From Janthinobacterium sp. BJB426 (GTDB lineage: Bacteria; Pseudomonadota; Gammaproteobacteria; Burkholderiales; Burkholderiaceae_D): DNA of 64,000 nucleotides. The stretch lies in the NCBI RefSeq assembly GCF_002735705.1, contig NZ_PDZL01000003.1, positions 248,001 to 312,000 of the forward strand, written 5' to 3'. A model generated the notes under the pieces. The model was not told the origin of the DNA and searched no databases. It saw nothing but the letters and a program-made list of their open reading frames with translations. Every line of letters starts with the position of its first letter. The first letter of the stretch is position 1. The position numbers and the translations under genes were made by a program. Below are positions 34,600 through 42,594 of the stretch, piece after piece.

Positions 34600-34758
34600 T
34601 TAGTGACCGCCCGGCTGGCGCTCCCGCTTCAGCCGCTCCTCTTCCAGCTCGTCCATGCCCAGCTTTTCCTCGTCGATCAGCGCATGCTCGCGCCGTTCGC
34701 GTTCCACTTCTTCTTCCAGGCTGTCATCGTTGACGTCCCGTTCGATTTTCTCCGGCAT
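34600..34758 (-). CDS. Small charged protein (52 aa)
   Basis: A 52-residue protein MPEKIERDVNDDS...GGH, about half charged and lacking Cys and Trp. It has a perfect ribosome-binding site AAGGAGGG just before ATG 34758 and starts 24 bases after folE2. It is predicted to be a single charged helix. The strong start and its tight place in the operon support a real gene. Function unknown. Confidence 0.65.
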   Translation of the reverse strand: MPEKIERDVNDDSLEEEVERERREHALIDEEKLGMDELEEERLKRERQPGGH

Positions 34759-34782
34759 GCTGCCCTCCTTCACGGTGGTTGA

Positions 34783-35703
34783 CTAGTATTCTCCGGCAAG
34801 CTTGCCCGCCTGCGCCACGGCATCGTGCGGATGCAGGCTTTCCATATGCCGTACGGTAACACGCGCCTGCGGATGGCGTGGCGCCAGCGCCGCCTGCACG
34901 CGGCGGGCCGCGTCTTCCACATACATCAGGTTAGCACCATTCAGGCGCGCGAACGCCTGCTCGTCGGCCCGTTTCACGGCCGTCTGCAGCGGTGTCGCCA
35001 GCGCCGCCTCCACCAAATCGATCAGGGGGAAAAGCTCCAGCTCCGCCTGTTCCGTCAAGGGCACGGTGACCGTCGCCGTGCTGCGCTGGCTGTGCGGCGT
35101 GGCCAGGCTCGCGTGTTCCTGCAGCCAGGCGCGCGCGGCCGCGCCCTCGATGCCGCCCGCACCGAACTGCGCCGCGAAGGCGTCGGCCAGCAATTGCCGC
35201 GACAGCGCCGCCGAACATGGACAGGTCGACGAGTAGCCGACCTCCACCGTCAGGGACAGGGCAAAGCCCTGCGGAGTAACACTGGCTTGCAGGCGCACGG
35301 GATACGATTTCCAGCCAGACAGCCCCGCCGTCAGCAGCGCCGGCTGGCGCAGCAGCAGGGGAAAGGCCAGCGCCAGGCGCGCCTGCGTGCTGCCGCAATC
35401 GGCGTGGCTGTCCACCATGCGCCGCAGCACGGCGGCCAGGGCGCCCGCGTCGAGCGGCTGCGCGGCGGCAAACGCATCGAGCAGCAAATACAAACGCGAC
35501 ATGTGGATGCCCTTGACGTGCGGGTCGGGCAAATCGACTTGCACGTCGGCCCAGGCATGCACTTGCTGCGCCTGCCCGCCCTCTTCCAGCCACAGGGGCA
35601 AGGCGATGCCCTGCATGCCGACCCACTCGAGCGGAAAGGGGCTGCCCAGATGGGGGCCGGCCGCCACATCGGGCAGCGGCGAGGATAGGGAATCGCGCTT
35701 CAT
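34783..35703 (-). CDS. folE2: GTP cyclohydrolase FolE2 (type IB)
   Basis: A 306-residue protein, starting at ATG 35703 after GGAGT. It has the FolE2 motifs KGIHMSRLY near residue 64 and the metal-binding CPC at residues 161-163 (SSTCPCSAALSRQ). FolE2 makes dihydroneopterin triphosphate, the first step of folate biosynthesis, and can use metals other than zinc. In several bacteria folE2 is induced by zinc limitation through Zur. Two identical palindromes cover its likely promoter here. Confidence 0.93.
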   Translation of the reverse strand: MKRDSLSSPLPDVAAGPHLGSPFPLEWVGMQGIALPLWLEEGGQAQQVHAWADVQVDLPDPHVKGIHMSRLYLLLDAFAAAQPLDAGALAAVLRRMVDSHADCGSTQARLALAFPLLLRQPALLTAGLSGWKSYPVRLQASVTPQGFALSLTVEVGYSSTCPCSAALSRQLLADAFAAQFGAGGIEGAAARAWLQEHASLATPHSQRSTATVTVPLTEQAELELFPLIDLVEAALATPLQTAVKRADEQAFARLNGANLMYVEDAARRVQAALAPRHPQARVTVRHMESLHPHDAVAQAGKLAGEY

Positions 35704-35717
35704 GGTGATACTCCATA

Positions 35718-35772
35718 TGCAAACAAGTTGCATATCATGAAGAAAAATCCTCGCATTTGCAAGAAACTTGCA
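35718..35772 (-). promoter_or_regulatory. Two identical TGCAA-N5-TTGCA operators over the folE2 promoter
   Basis: TGCAA-ACAAG-TTGCA (35718-35732) and TGCAA-GAAAC-TTGCA (35758-35772) have centres exactly 40 bases apart. For the minus strand, TTGCAA (35757-35762) could be a -35 and CATGAT (35734-35739) a -10, 17 bases apart, so one operator covers the -35 and the other the start site. This is the geometry of repression by a cooperative dimer pair. The regulator is not identified; Zur is a candidate from folE2 biology. Confidence 0.7.
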
Positions 35773-35793
35773 TTAATGGAGCATATTGACGGG

Positions 35794-36456
35794 TCAGCTG
35801 GCCTTGCGAAACGTCAGATTGATGCGCTGCGCGCCCAGCACCGCGTGTTCACCCTCCTTCAGGGGCGCCACGCCGTGGAAGCGCAGGCGGTCGGCGCCGC
35901 CCCACACCACCACATCGCCGTGCAGCAGGCCGATGCGCGCCGCCTTGTCGGCCCGCCCGGCACCGCCGAACAGGAAGGTGGCGGGCAAACCGAGCGAGAC
36001 GGAAACGATGGGCGCATTGAAATCGCATTCGTCGCGGTCCTGGTGCAGGGCCATGCGCGCGCCGGGCGCATAGCGGTTGACCAGGCAGGCGTCGGGAACA
36101 AAGCCCGGATAGCCGGCCGCGAGCGCCGCCTCCTGCGCCAGACGCAGGAACACGGGCGGCATCGGCGGCCAGGGAAGACCGCTGTCCGGATCGCGCCGCG
36201 CATAGCGGTAGCCGCGCCCATCCGTGACCCAGCCCAGGGAGCCGCAATTGCTCATGGCAACCGACATGCGCAAGCCGCCCGGCGTGGCCATGTGGCGCAG
36301 GGGAGCCGCCAGCACGATGGCGTCCAGCGCCGGCAGCAGTTCGTCCAGGCAGGGCAGCGCGAAAGCGCGCAGCAGGATAGACGCGCACGAACCCGGCACC
36401 AGCGGCACGGGGCCGGCCGGGACTTGTTCTTCATCGGCGAACAGGGACAGGTTCAT
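35794..36456 (-). CDS. alkB: AlkB-family alpha-ketoglutarate-dependent DNA repair dioxygenase
   Basis: A 220-residue Fe(II)/2-oxoglutarate oxygenase. It has NRYAPGARMALHQDRDE with the HxD pair at residues 138-140, the distal His 194 in RLRFHGVAP, and RINLTFR at 211-217, whose Arg binds 2-oxoglutarate. It removes methyl groups from alkylated DNA bases. It precedes folE2 with a 90-base gap that holds the folE2 promoter. Confidence 0.93.
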   Translation of the reverse strand: MNLSLFADEEQVPAGPVPLVPGSCASILLRAFALPCLDELLPALDAIVLAAPLRHMATPGGLRMSVAMSNCGSLGWVTDGRGYRYARRDPDSGLPWPPMPPVFLRLAQEAALAAGYPGFVPDACLVNRYAPGARMALHQDRDECDFNAPIVSVSLGLPATFLFGGAGRADKAARIGLLHGDVVVWGGADRLRFHGVAPLKEGEHAVLGAQRINLTFRKAS

Positions 36457-36550
36457 GCCGCCTATTTTAGCCGCGCCATGGAAAAAGCGCGCGCGACCGC
36501 CCCATGGTGCGCTACAGTAGCGCTTCCAGCCACTACCCGACTCCCTGACG

Positions 36551-37024
36551 ATGGATCATTACGCCGATTTGCTGCAAACCCTGGCGCAGCAGGAAGAAAC
36601 CCTGCAATTCGAACGCTTCGACAACGACGCCGCACTGGCCTTGGGCCTGTGGCTCGTCGAAGAAGTGCGCAAGCGGGGCAAGGCCGTCACCGTCAACATC
36701 ACGCGCAATGGCCAAGTGCTGTTCCACCACGCCATGACGGGCGCCACGGCGGACCAGGCGGACTGGATACGCCGCAAGAACAATACGGTACAGCGCTTTT
36801 GCCGCAGCTCCTACTACATGGGCATCTCGTATAAAAGCCGCGGCAGCACCTTCGAAGACGTGAAATACCTCGATGACATCGAATACGCGGGCCACGGCGG
36901 CGCCTTTCCCCTGCTGATACGCGGCGTGGGACTGGTCGGCACCGTCACCGTTTCCGGCCTGGCGCAGGCGGACGACCACGCGCTGGTGGTGGCCGCGCTG
37001 CAGGCGCAGCTGGACGCGCACTGA
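36551..37024 (+). CDS. UPF0303 / heme-degrading-domain family protein
   Basis: A 157-residue protein of the UPF0303 family, which shares a fold with the heme-degrading domain of HbpS-type proteins. Landmarks are FERFDNDAALALGLWLVEE, VNITRNGQVLFHHAM, WIRRKNNTVQRFCRSSYYMG and HGGAFPLLI. The fold suggests small-ligand or haem binding, but no function is established. It is divergent from alkB and converges on the SDR gene. Confidence 0.85.
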   Translation: MDHYADLLQTLAQQEETLQFERFDNDAALALGLWLVEEVRKRGKAVTVNITRNGQVLFHHAMTGATADQADWIRRKNNTVQRFCRSSYYMGISYKSRGSTFEDVKYLDDIEYAGHGGAFPLLIRGVGLVGTVTVSGLAQADDHALVVAALQAQLDAH

Positions 37025-37065
37025 CGCCTCGCAAGCGCCATCCGCGCCGGCTACCGGGACAGGCT

Positions 37066-37833
37066 CTAAATGCGCTGGCCGCCGTCGATGGGAATTTCCG
37101 CCCCCGTGATGTACGAAGCGCGCTCGCTGCACAAAAACTCCACCAAATCCGCCACTTCGGCAGTCGTGCCCAGGCGGCGCAGGGGGATTTGCGTGTCGAC
37201 GATGTGCGAAGTGCCAGGCGACAGGATGGCCGTGTCGATCTCGCCCGGTGCGATCGCGTTGACGCGCACATTCAGCGGCGCCATGTCGTTGGCCATTTCG
37301 CGCGTCAGCGACGCCAGCGCCGCCTTCGAACTGGCATAGGCCGAGCCGGCAAACGGGTGCACGCGGTAGCCGGCGATCGAGCACAGGTTCACGACTGAAC
37401 CGCGCGCGTTCGACAATTCCTGCGCGAAGCCGCGCGTCAGGGCCAGCGGCGCAAAAAAGTTGGTGTTGTACATTTCCTGCCACGTCTGCATGTCGGTGGT
37501 CAGCGAATTGACGCGCGAGCCGCCCGGTCCTTTCGGCGACACGCCCGCATTGTTGACCAGCGCGTGCAGTTTCGAGTCGCCCAGCATGGGGCGCAGCGTC
37601 TCGACCATCTGCCCGATCTGGCTCAGGTCCGACAAATCCATACACACATGCGTGTTGTGCTCCTGGCTGCGCGGGCAGCCGCCGGGAATCGGGCTGCGCG
37701 AGACGGTGATGACCCGCCAGCCCAGGCTGCGGAAGCGTTCCGCGACCGCGTGGCCGATGCCGCGGCTGGCACCCGTGACGATGGCGGTTTTCTGTTCCAT
37801 TTTCTGTTCAATCTTGTGCTCAATGTGCGTCAT
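37066..37833 (-). CDS. SDR family oxidoreductase
   Basis: A 255-residue short-chain dehydrogenase from ATG 37833. The NAD(P) motif is TGASRGIG, followed by NNAG (LVNNAGVS), Ser in LCSIAGY, YASSKAAL as the catalytic Tyr-Lys pair, and a C-terminal GAEIPIDGGQRI. It overlaps the stop of the GntR gene by 14 bases, so the two genes form one transcript and the regulator probably responds to a substrate of the SDR. The substrate is not apparent. Confidence 0.88.
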   Translation of the reverse strand: MTHIEHKIEQKMEQKTAIVTGASRGIGHAVAERFRSLGWRVITVSRSPIPGGCPRSQEHNTHVCMDLSDLSQIGQMVETLRPMLGDSKLHALVNNAGVSPKGPGGSRVNSLTTDMQTWQEMYNTNFFAPLALTRGFAQELSNARGSVVNLCSIAGYRVHPFAGSAYASSKAALASLTREMANDMAPLNVRVNAIAPGEIDTAILSPGTSHIVDTQIPLRRLGTTAEVADLVEFLCSERASYITGAEIPIDGGQRI

Positions 37834-38542
37834 GTTCTTCCTCGTTCTGTTCTTGTTCGCTTGCGCCGGCGTGGATGCGCTCCTGGCGCATGACATAGGC
37901 CAGCATCTGCGTGCCGCCGTCGAGGATGTCCTGTTCGATGGCGCGTCGCGCGGCCGCGCTGTCGCGCTGGCGCAGCGCGCTGATGATGGCGTGGTGATGA
38001 CCCACCCGCATGTCGGGCGAAAAGCTAGCGTAGCCGGCGGCGATCAGGGGCGCCGTCTGCATCCACAGGTGGTCGACGAAGCGTTTCAAGGTCGGCATGC
38101 CGGCTGCCTGCGCCAGGCCCAGGTGAAACGCCTGGTTGCATTGCAGGGCCGCCGCCAGGTCGTGGCGCGCGATGGCCTCTTCATTCGCCTGCAGCAGGCG
38201 CTCCAGGTCGGCCAGGGTGGTGGCGTCGATGCGCTGCGCCGCTTCAAACGCGCCCAAGCCTTCCAGTTCCAGGCGCAGCGCGCGGATTTCCAGGTAGCGC
38301 GCCACGCTCAGCACGGGCACGCGGAAGTCGCGTGGCGAGCGCAGCACCAGCGCCTCTTCCTGCACCAGTTGCAGCATCGCGTCGCGCACGGGCGTAACGC
38401 TGGTGCCCAGCTGCAGCGCCAGTTCGCGGATGCGCAGCCGGTCATTCGGCTGGAAGCGCCCGGCCGCCAGCGCTTCGCGCAGCATGGCGTACACGGACTT
38501 GCCCAGATTGACGTGCACCAGACTGTCCAATTGATGGTTCAT
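37820..38542 (-). CDS. GntR family (FCD domain) transcriptional regulator
   Basis: A 240-residue FadR-subfamily regulator. The winged helix is LRIRELALQLGTSVTPVRDAMLQLVQEEAL, and the C-terminal all-helical FCD ligand domain holds the metal-binding His/Asp pattern (NQAFHLGLAQAAG, MRVGHHHAIISAL). Ligands of the family are carboxylic acids. It overlaps the downstream SDR gene. A 14-base palindrome lies 25 bases before its start. Confidence 0.9.
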   Translation of the reverse strand: MNHQLDSLVHVNLGKSVYAMLREALAAGRFQPNDRLRIRELALQLGTSVTPVRDAMLQLVQEEALVLRSPRDFRVPVLSVARYLEIRALRLELEGLGAFEAAQRIDATTLADLERLLQANEEAIARHDLAAALQCNQAFHLGLAQAAGMPTLKRFVDHLWMQTAPLIAAGYASFSPDMRVGHHHAIISALRQRDSAAARRAIEQDILDGGTQMLAYVMRQERIHAGASEQEQNEEEHDAH

Positions 38543-38566
38543 ACGTGTTCTTGATCGTTGAGAAAT

Positions 38567-38580
38567 TATGATGCATCATA
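38567..38580. promoter_or_regulatory. Candidate GntR operator
   Basis: TATGATGCATCATA is a perfect 14-base palindrome, 25 bases upstream of the GntR start codon. FCD-type regulators often bind such palindromes to repress themselves. No other copy was noticed in the window. Confidence 0.5.
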
Positions 38581-38672
38581 CATCAATGTGAAAAACAGTG
38601 TTTTTCCTGGCGTGCACAGAAGACAGGACGCGCTGCCAGACCGTACAATCAGCCGCCACCGTCTCGAAAGGA

Positions 38673-39119
38673 ATGCACTTGAACTGGGATTATCCGTACG
38701 CCCATACCCTGCCCGTCACGCCCGAAGCGGGCGACATCGATGGCTTGCAGCACACGAATAACGCCGTCTACGTGCGCTGGTGCGAGCATATCGCCTGGCA
38801 CCACTCGGCCACTCTGGGGCTGGACCTCGACGATTACCGGCGTCTGGACCGGGCCATGGCGATACGCCGCGGCGAATACGACTACCTGCTGCCGACGCGG
38901 GCCGGCGAAGCGCTGACCCTGGCCACCTGGCTGTGCGCCAGCGATGGCCGCTCCAGCATGGAACGGCGTTTCCAGCTGATCCGCGACAGCGACGGCGCCA
39001 CCGTCGTGCGCGGACGCTGGGACTTGATCTGCATCGAATTGAGCAGCGGCCGCGCACGCCGCCTGCCGCCCGAGTTTCTGGCCGTGTACGAACCAGCCAT
39101 CGTCGCGGCCGGCGCGTAA
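38673..39119 (+). CDS. Acyl-CoA thioesterase, hotdog fold (YbgC/4HBT type)
   Basis: A 148-residue protein starting at ATG 38673 after GAAAGGA. The hotdog signature reads DIDGLQHTNNAVYVRWCEHIAWHHS, where 4-hydroxybenzoyl-CoA thioesterase-like enzymes carry their catalytic acid; the usual Asp position reads Gln/His here (LQHTNNAVY), as in several YbgC relatives. It then has RGEYDYLLPTRAGE and ERRFQLIRDSDG. It hydrolyses acyl- or aroyl-CoA esters; the substrate is not certain. Confidence 0.82.
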   Translation: MHLNWDYPYAHTLPVTPEAGDIDGLQHTNNAVYVRWCEHIAWHHSATLGLDLDDYRRLDRAMAIRRGEYDYLLPTRAGEALTLATWLCASDGRSSMERRFQLIRDSDGATVVRGRWDLICIELSSGRARRLPPEFLAVYEPAIVAAGA

Positions 39120-39272
39120 AAGCGGACGCCTGGAGCGCCGTTTTGCACGCCGTTCGGCGAAGATGCGGGGCTTTTCTTGCGCCTCCGCAGTGCAACATGC
39201 ATTTCGCTCCTGCTTTGCCCGTGCATGCTTTAGAATCAGCGACCTCAGCCCCGTAAAAACAGGATAAAACAT

Positions 39273-40637
39273 ATGACGGCAGTCGGGAATACCGAACCAC
39301 AAGAGCTCAAGCGCGGCCTGAAAAGCCGCCACATCCAGCTCATCGCCCTGGGCGGTGCCATCGGCACCGGCCTGTTTCTGGGCATCGCGCAAACCATCAA
39401 GATGGCTGGCCCCTCGGTCCTGCTGGGCTACGGCATCGCCGGCGTCATCGCCTTTCTGATCATGCGCCAGCTGGGCGAGATGGTGGTCGACGAACCCGTC
39501 GCCGGCTCCTTCAGCTATTTCGCCGACAAATACTGCGGCCACCTGCCCGGCTTCCTGTCGGGCTGGAATTACTGGGTGCTGTATGTGCTCGTCAGCATGG
39601 CCGAACTGACGGCCGTCGGCATCTACGTGCAATACTGGTGGCCCGGCGTGCCCACCTGGGTTTCGGCGCTGATCTTCTTTTGCGTCATCAACGCCATCAG
39701 TTTGTTGAATGTCAAAGCCTTCGGCGAGATGGAGTTCTGGTTCGCCCTGATCAAGGTGGTCGCCATCATCGGCATGATCGTCTTCGGCGCCTGGCTGCTG
39801 GCCTCCGGCGACGCCGGTCCGCAAGCCTCGGTAGCCAACCTGTGGCAGCACGGCGGCTTCTTCCCGAATGGCTGGCAGGGACTGGTGATGGCCATGGCCG
39901 TCATCATGTTCTCGTTCGGCGGCCTGGAACTGGTGGGCATCACGGCGGCCGAGGCGGATGACCCGAGCACGACGATTCCGCGCGCCACCAACCAGGCCAT
40001 CTACCGCATCCTGATTTTCTACATCGGCGCGCTGGGCATTTTGCTGTCGCTGTACCCGTGGCAAAACGTCGTCACCGGCGGCAGCCCCTTCGTGCTGATC
40101 TTCCATGCGCTCGACAGCAACCTGGTGGCCACGGCCCTGAACGTGGTGGTGCTGACGGCCGCCCTGTCCGTCTACAACAGCGGCGTGTACTGCAACACGC
40201 GCATGCTGTTCGGCCTGGCCAAGCAAGGCAATGCGCCGCGCGCGCTGCTGCACCTGAACCGCCGCGGCGTGCCGCTGGTGGCACTGGGCGTCTCGGCCCT
40301 GGCGACGGGCGCCTGCGTGGTGGTCAATTACTTCATGCCGGGCGAAGCGTTCGAAGTGCTGATGGGGCTCGTCGTGTCGGCGCTGATCATCAACTGGGCC
40401 ATGATCAGCTGGATCCATTTGCGCTTCCGCACACAGAAAAAAATCGAAGGCAAGACGACCCTGTTCCAGAGCCTGGGCTACCCGTTCACCAACTACCTGT
40501 GCCTGGTGTTCCTGGCCGGCATTCTGGTAATCATGTACCTGACGCCGGGCCTGCGGATTTCCGTCTACCTCATACCCGTGTGGCTCGCCGCGCTGGGCGT
40601 CGGTTACTGGATCAAGCAAAGCAGGGCCAAGGCCTAG
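39273..40637 (+). CDS. aroP: Aromatic amino acid permease (AAT family)
   Basis: A 454-residue transporter with about 12 hydrophobic segments that reads like E. coli AroP: LKSRHIQLIALGGAIGTGLFLG, MRQLGEMVVDEPVAGSFSYFA, GWNYWVLYVLVSMAELTAVG, FSFGGLELVGITAAEADDP, and a closing ISVYLIPVWLAALGVGYW. It symports tryptophan, tyrosine and phenylalanine with protons. A general AAT permease is less likely given the close match. It could feed tryptophan to violacein synthesis. Confidence 0.88.
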   Translation: MTAVGNTEPQELKRGLKSRHIQLIALGGAIGTGLFLGIAQTIKMAGPSVLLGYGIAGVIAFLIMRQLGEMVVDEPVAGSFSYFADKYCGHLPGFLSGWNYWVLYVLVSMAELTAVGIYVQYWWPGVPTWVSALIFFCVINAISLLNVKAFGEMEFWFALIKVVAIIGMIVFGAWLLASGDAGPQASVANLWQHGGFFPNGWQGLVMAMAVIMFSFGGLELVGITAAEADDPSTTIPRATNQAIYRILIFYIGALGILLSLYPWQNVVTGGSPFVLIFHALDSNLVATALNVVVLTAALSVYNSGVYCNTRMLFGLAKQGNAPRALLHLNRRGVPLVALGVSALATGACVVVNYFMPGEAFEVLMGLVVSALIINWAMISWIHLRFRTQKKIEGKTTLFQSLGYPFTNYLCLVFLAGILVIMYLTPGLRISVYLIPVWLAALGVGYWIKQSRAKA

Positions 40638-40663
40638 ACTGTCTTGCGCCGCATCAAAAGCAC

Positions 40664-40695
40664 AAAGCCCGTCTTCGCAGGAAGGCGGGCTTTTT
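40664..40695 (+). terminator. Terminator of aroP
   Basis: Arms GCCCG-T-CTTC and GAAG-G-CGGGC, flanked by AAA/TTT and with loop GCAG, followed by TTTTT (40691-40695). It ends aroP and, less strongly, the convergent gene at 40716. Confidence 0.85.
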
Positions 40696-40715
40696 GCATT
40701 GAGCGTGCTCAATCG

Positions 40716-42338
40716 CTAAGCGACGACGGCCTTGTCCCGCTCCGGCAGCACATCGGCTTGCCACAGGCTGATGGTCCGGCCCGCATACGACTGCAGCAGC
40801 ACATCGTCGTTCAAGGTCAGCAACGCCTGCTTGCGCTGTTCCAGGCGCGCCTCCGGCGTCATCTCCTTCTCGCCCGACTTGTACGGCCCCAGCACGGGCA
40901 GCAGGTCGCGCAGCACGGAATAGTTGCCCGGCGTGGTCTTGTCCGATTCCAGCTTGCCCAGGAAATACTTCATGACGCGCTCGGACTGGTTGCCCTCCTG
41001 CCGCAAGCTCGCCTTGACCATCTTGCCATCCTTGTACGCCACTTGCGCATCGCTGCTGGCCGTATCCTCGATCTGGTGATAGGTGTAGTTCTGCGATTCC
41101 GTATTGTCCAGCAGGCGCAGCGGCACGCCGGGGACGAGCGTTTCATGGAAGCTGGCGCTCAGCTTCGATTGTTGCTGCTGCCTGATCGACCGTTCGTCCT
41201 GACTGGCGCCGGCCTGCTCCGTCTTTTGCGACACTTCATAATTGAAGCCATCCCTTTCCGCACTGCGCATGGGATTGCTGAATTTCACGGTTTGCGACAC
41301 GGAGGCGCTGAAATCGGCCAGTCCCGTCAGGATGGACTTGTCCTCGGCCGCCAGGCGCCACTTGCCCGTCGCGGGATTGTCCGTGGCTACTTGCGGCGCG
41401 GCGGCGTTGCTGTGCAAGGCAGTGAAGCTATCCTTGAGCATGGACACCAGGCCCGCGTCGCCATGGCCGCGCGACGCCGCCTGGTCGAACTGCTTCATGT
41501 AGCTGTCCAGCGCCTTGGCTTGCTTTTCCTTGCTGCCCAAGGTATTGAGTTGGCTGGCGTCGACCTTCAGGTCCAGACTGCCGGCCTCGCCGCTGAAGCT
41601 GACCTTGCGCTGCGCGCCATCTGCCTGGAAATCGAGGGTTTGAACACTTTCCGGCTCGCCGCGCACCTTCACTTCCGCATGCAGCTTCACCGACTCGAGC
41701 ACCTGCTGGTCGAACTGCATCAAGCCTTCCAGCTTGATTTTCGGCGTGCTCTGCCCCATGCCATCGATGGCTTCCTGAAAACCTTTCGCCAGTTCGCCCA
41801 GGGCGCTCGCCTCAGCGTCGCTGAGCTCGCCGCTGGTCGTCATGTTCACGGCCAGGCCGTCGCCCTGGCTGTCGAGCGACAGCTTGACTTCCACGCCGCT
41901 CCTGGTGGTGATGCTGAGGGACACCCGGTCTTCGCCATTGCCATGCAGGCTGCCGGGCGCGATGCCGGATGCGCCATAGATATTCGGCGTGGTGCTTGGC
42001 GGCGGCTGCCGCATCGCCTGCGAGAAATTATAGTTTCCCAGCTTGGCCTGTCCCAGCATGGCCGCGCCCAGGCCGCTGAAGCGGCCGCCAAACGCGTACG
42101 AAGAGAAACTCTTCGTCATCGCCTCGCTCACTTTGTCGCGCGTAGCGCTTTCCCACACCATGGGCGCTTTCACGAACGCTGCCGGCTTGCTGTCGCTCAC
42201 GCTCTCCGGGCTGAGCGCAACGATGGCAGACGGCGTGGATGCGGGCGACGGGGACGGCGCCTCCGTGCGGTTCGACGCGGCGGAGGAAGCCCGTGACGGG
42301 GCGCTATTCCAGCTGGACAGTGGAGAAATGGAGGTCAT
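40716..42338 (-). CDS. Large protein of unknown function (540 aa)
   Basis: A 540-residue protein starting at ATG 42338 with AAGGTGA upstream. The N-terminal 60 residues are Ser/Pro/Ala-rich and probably disordered. The middle is polar with alternating segments (SLSITTRSGVEVKLSLDSQGDGLAV, VKLHAEVKVRGEPESVQTLDF), and the C-terminal part is helical (KYFLGKLESDKTTPG, LEQRKQALLTLNDDVLLQ). There are no cysteines, no signal peptide and no membrane segment. The low-complexity head and multiple beta repeats could suit a flagellar or secreted structural protein, but this is speculation. No family recognised. Confidence 0.75.
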   Translation of the reverse strand: MTSISPLSSWNSAPSRASSAASNRTEAPSPSPASTPSAIVALSPESVSDSKPAAFVKAPMVWESATRDKVSEAMTKSFSSYAFGGRFSGLGAAMLGQAKLGNYNFSQAMRQPPPSTTPNIYGASGIAPGSLHGNGEDRVSLSITTRSGVEVKLSLDSQGDGLAVNMTTSGELSDAEASALGELAKGFQEAIDGMGQSTPKIKLEGLMQFDQQVLESVKLHAEVKVRGEPESVQTLDFQADGAQRKVSFSGEAGSLDLKVDASQLNTLGSKEKQAKALDSYMKQFDQAASRGHGDAGLVSMLKDSFTALHSNAAAPQVATDNPATGKWRLAAEDKSILTGLADFSASVSQTVKFSNPMRSAERDGFNYEVSQKTEQAGASQDERSIRQQQQSKLSASFHETLVPGVPLRLLDNTESQNYTYHQIEDTASSDAQVAYKDGKMVKASLRQEGNQSERVMKYFLGKLESDKTTPGNYSVLRDLLPVLGPYKSGEKEMTPEARLEQRKQALLTLNDDVLLQSYAGRTISLWQADVLPERDKAVVA

Positions 42339-42594
42339 GGCGCTGTCACCTTGCAAATGGAGAGAAGATGCATCATAAAAGTTCGATATGGTTAGTTTTT
42401 TTGCAATTTCCTGGCGCCAGGCAAACCTGGCCTCACGTTATCTGGCGTGAAGGCAAGTACTGCATGGCAATACTGCATTAACGGCAAGAAACGGAAAAGC
42501 ATGAGCGTCGGGGAAATGAAACATTTTCATGCCGCAGACCTCGCCTGCCCCAACAAGTTGAATCACAGCCGGGAATGTCCATTAAAATGCCACT

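Noticed and set aside
40664-40695. Small ORFs between aroP and the large unknown gene
   Set aside because: The segment is explained by a terminator hairpin.
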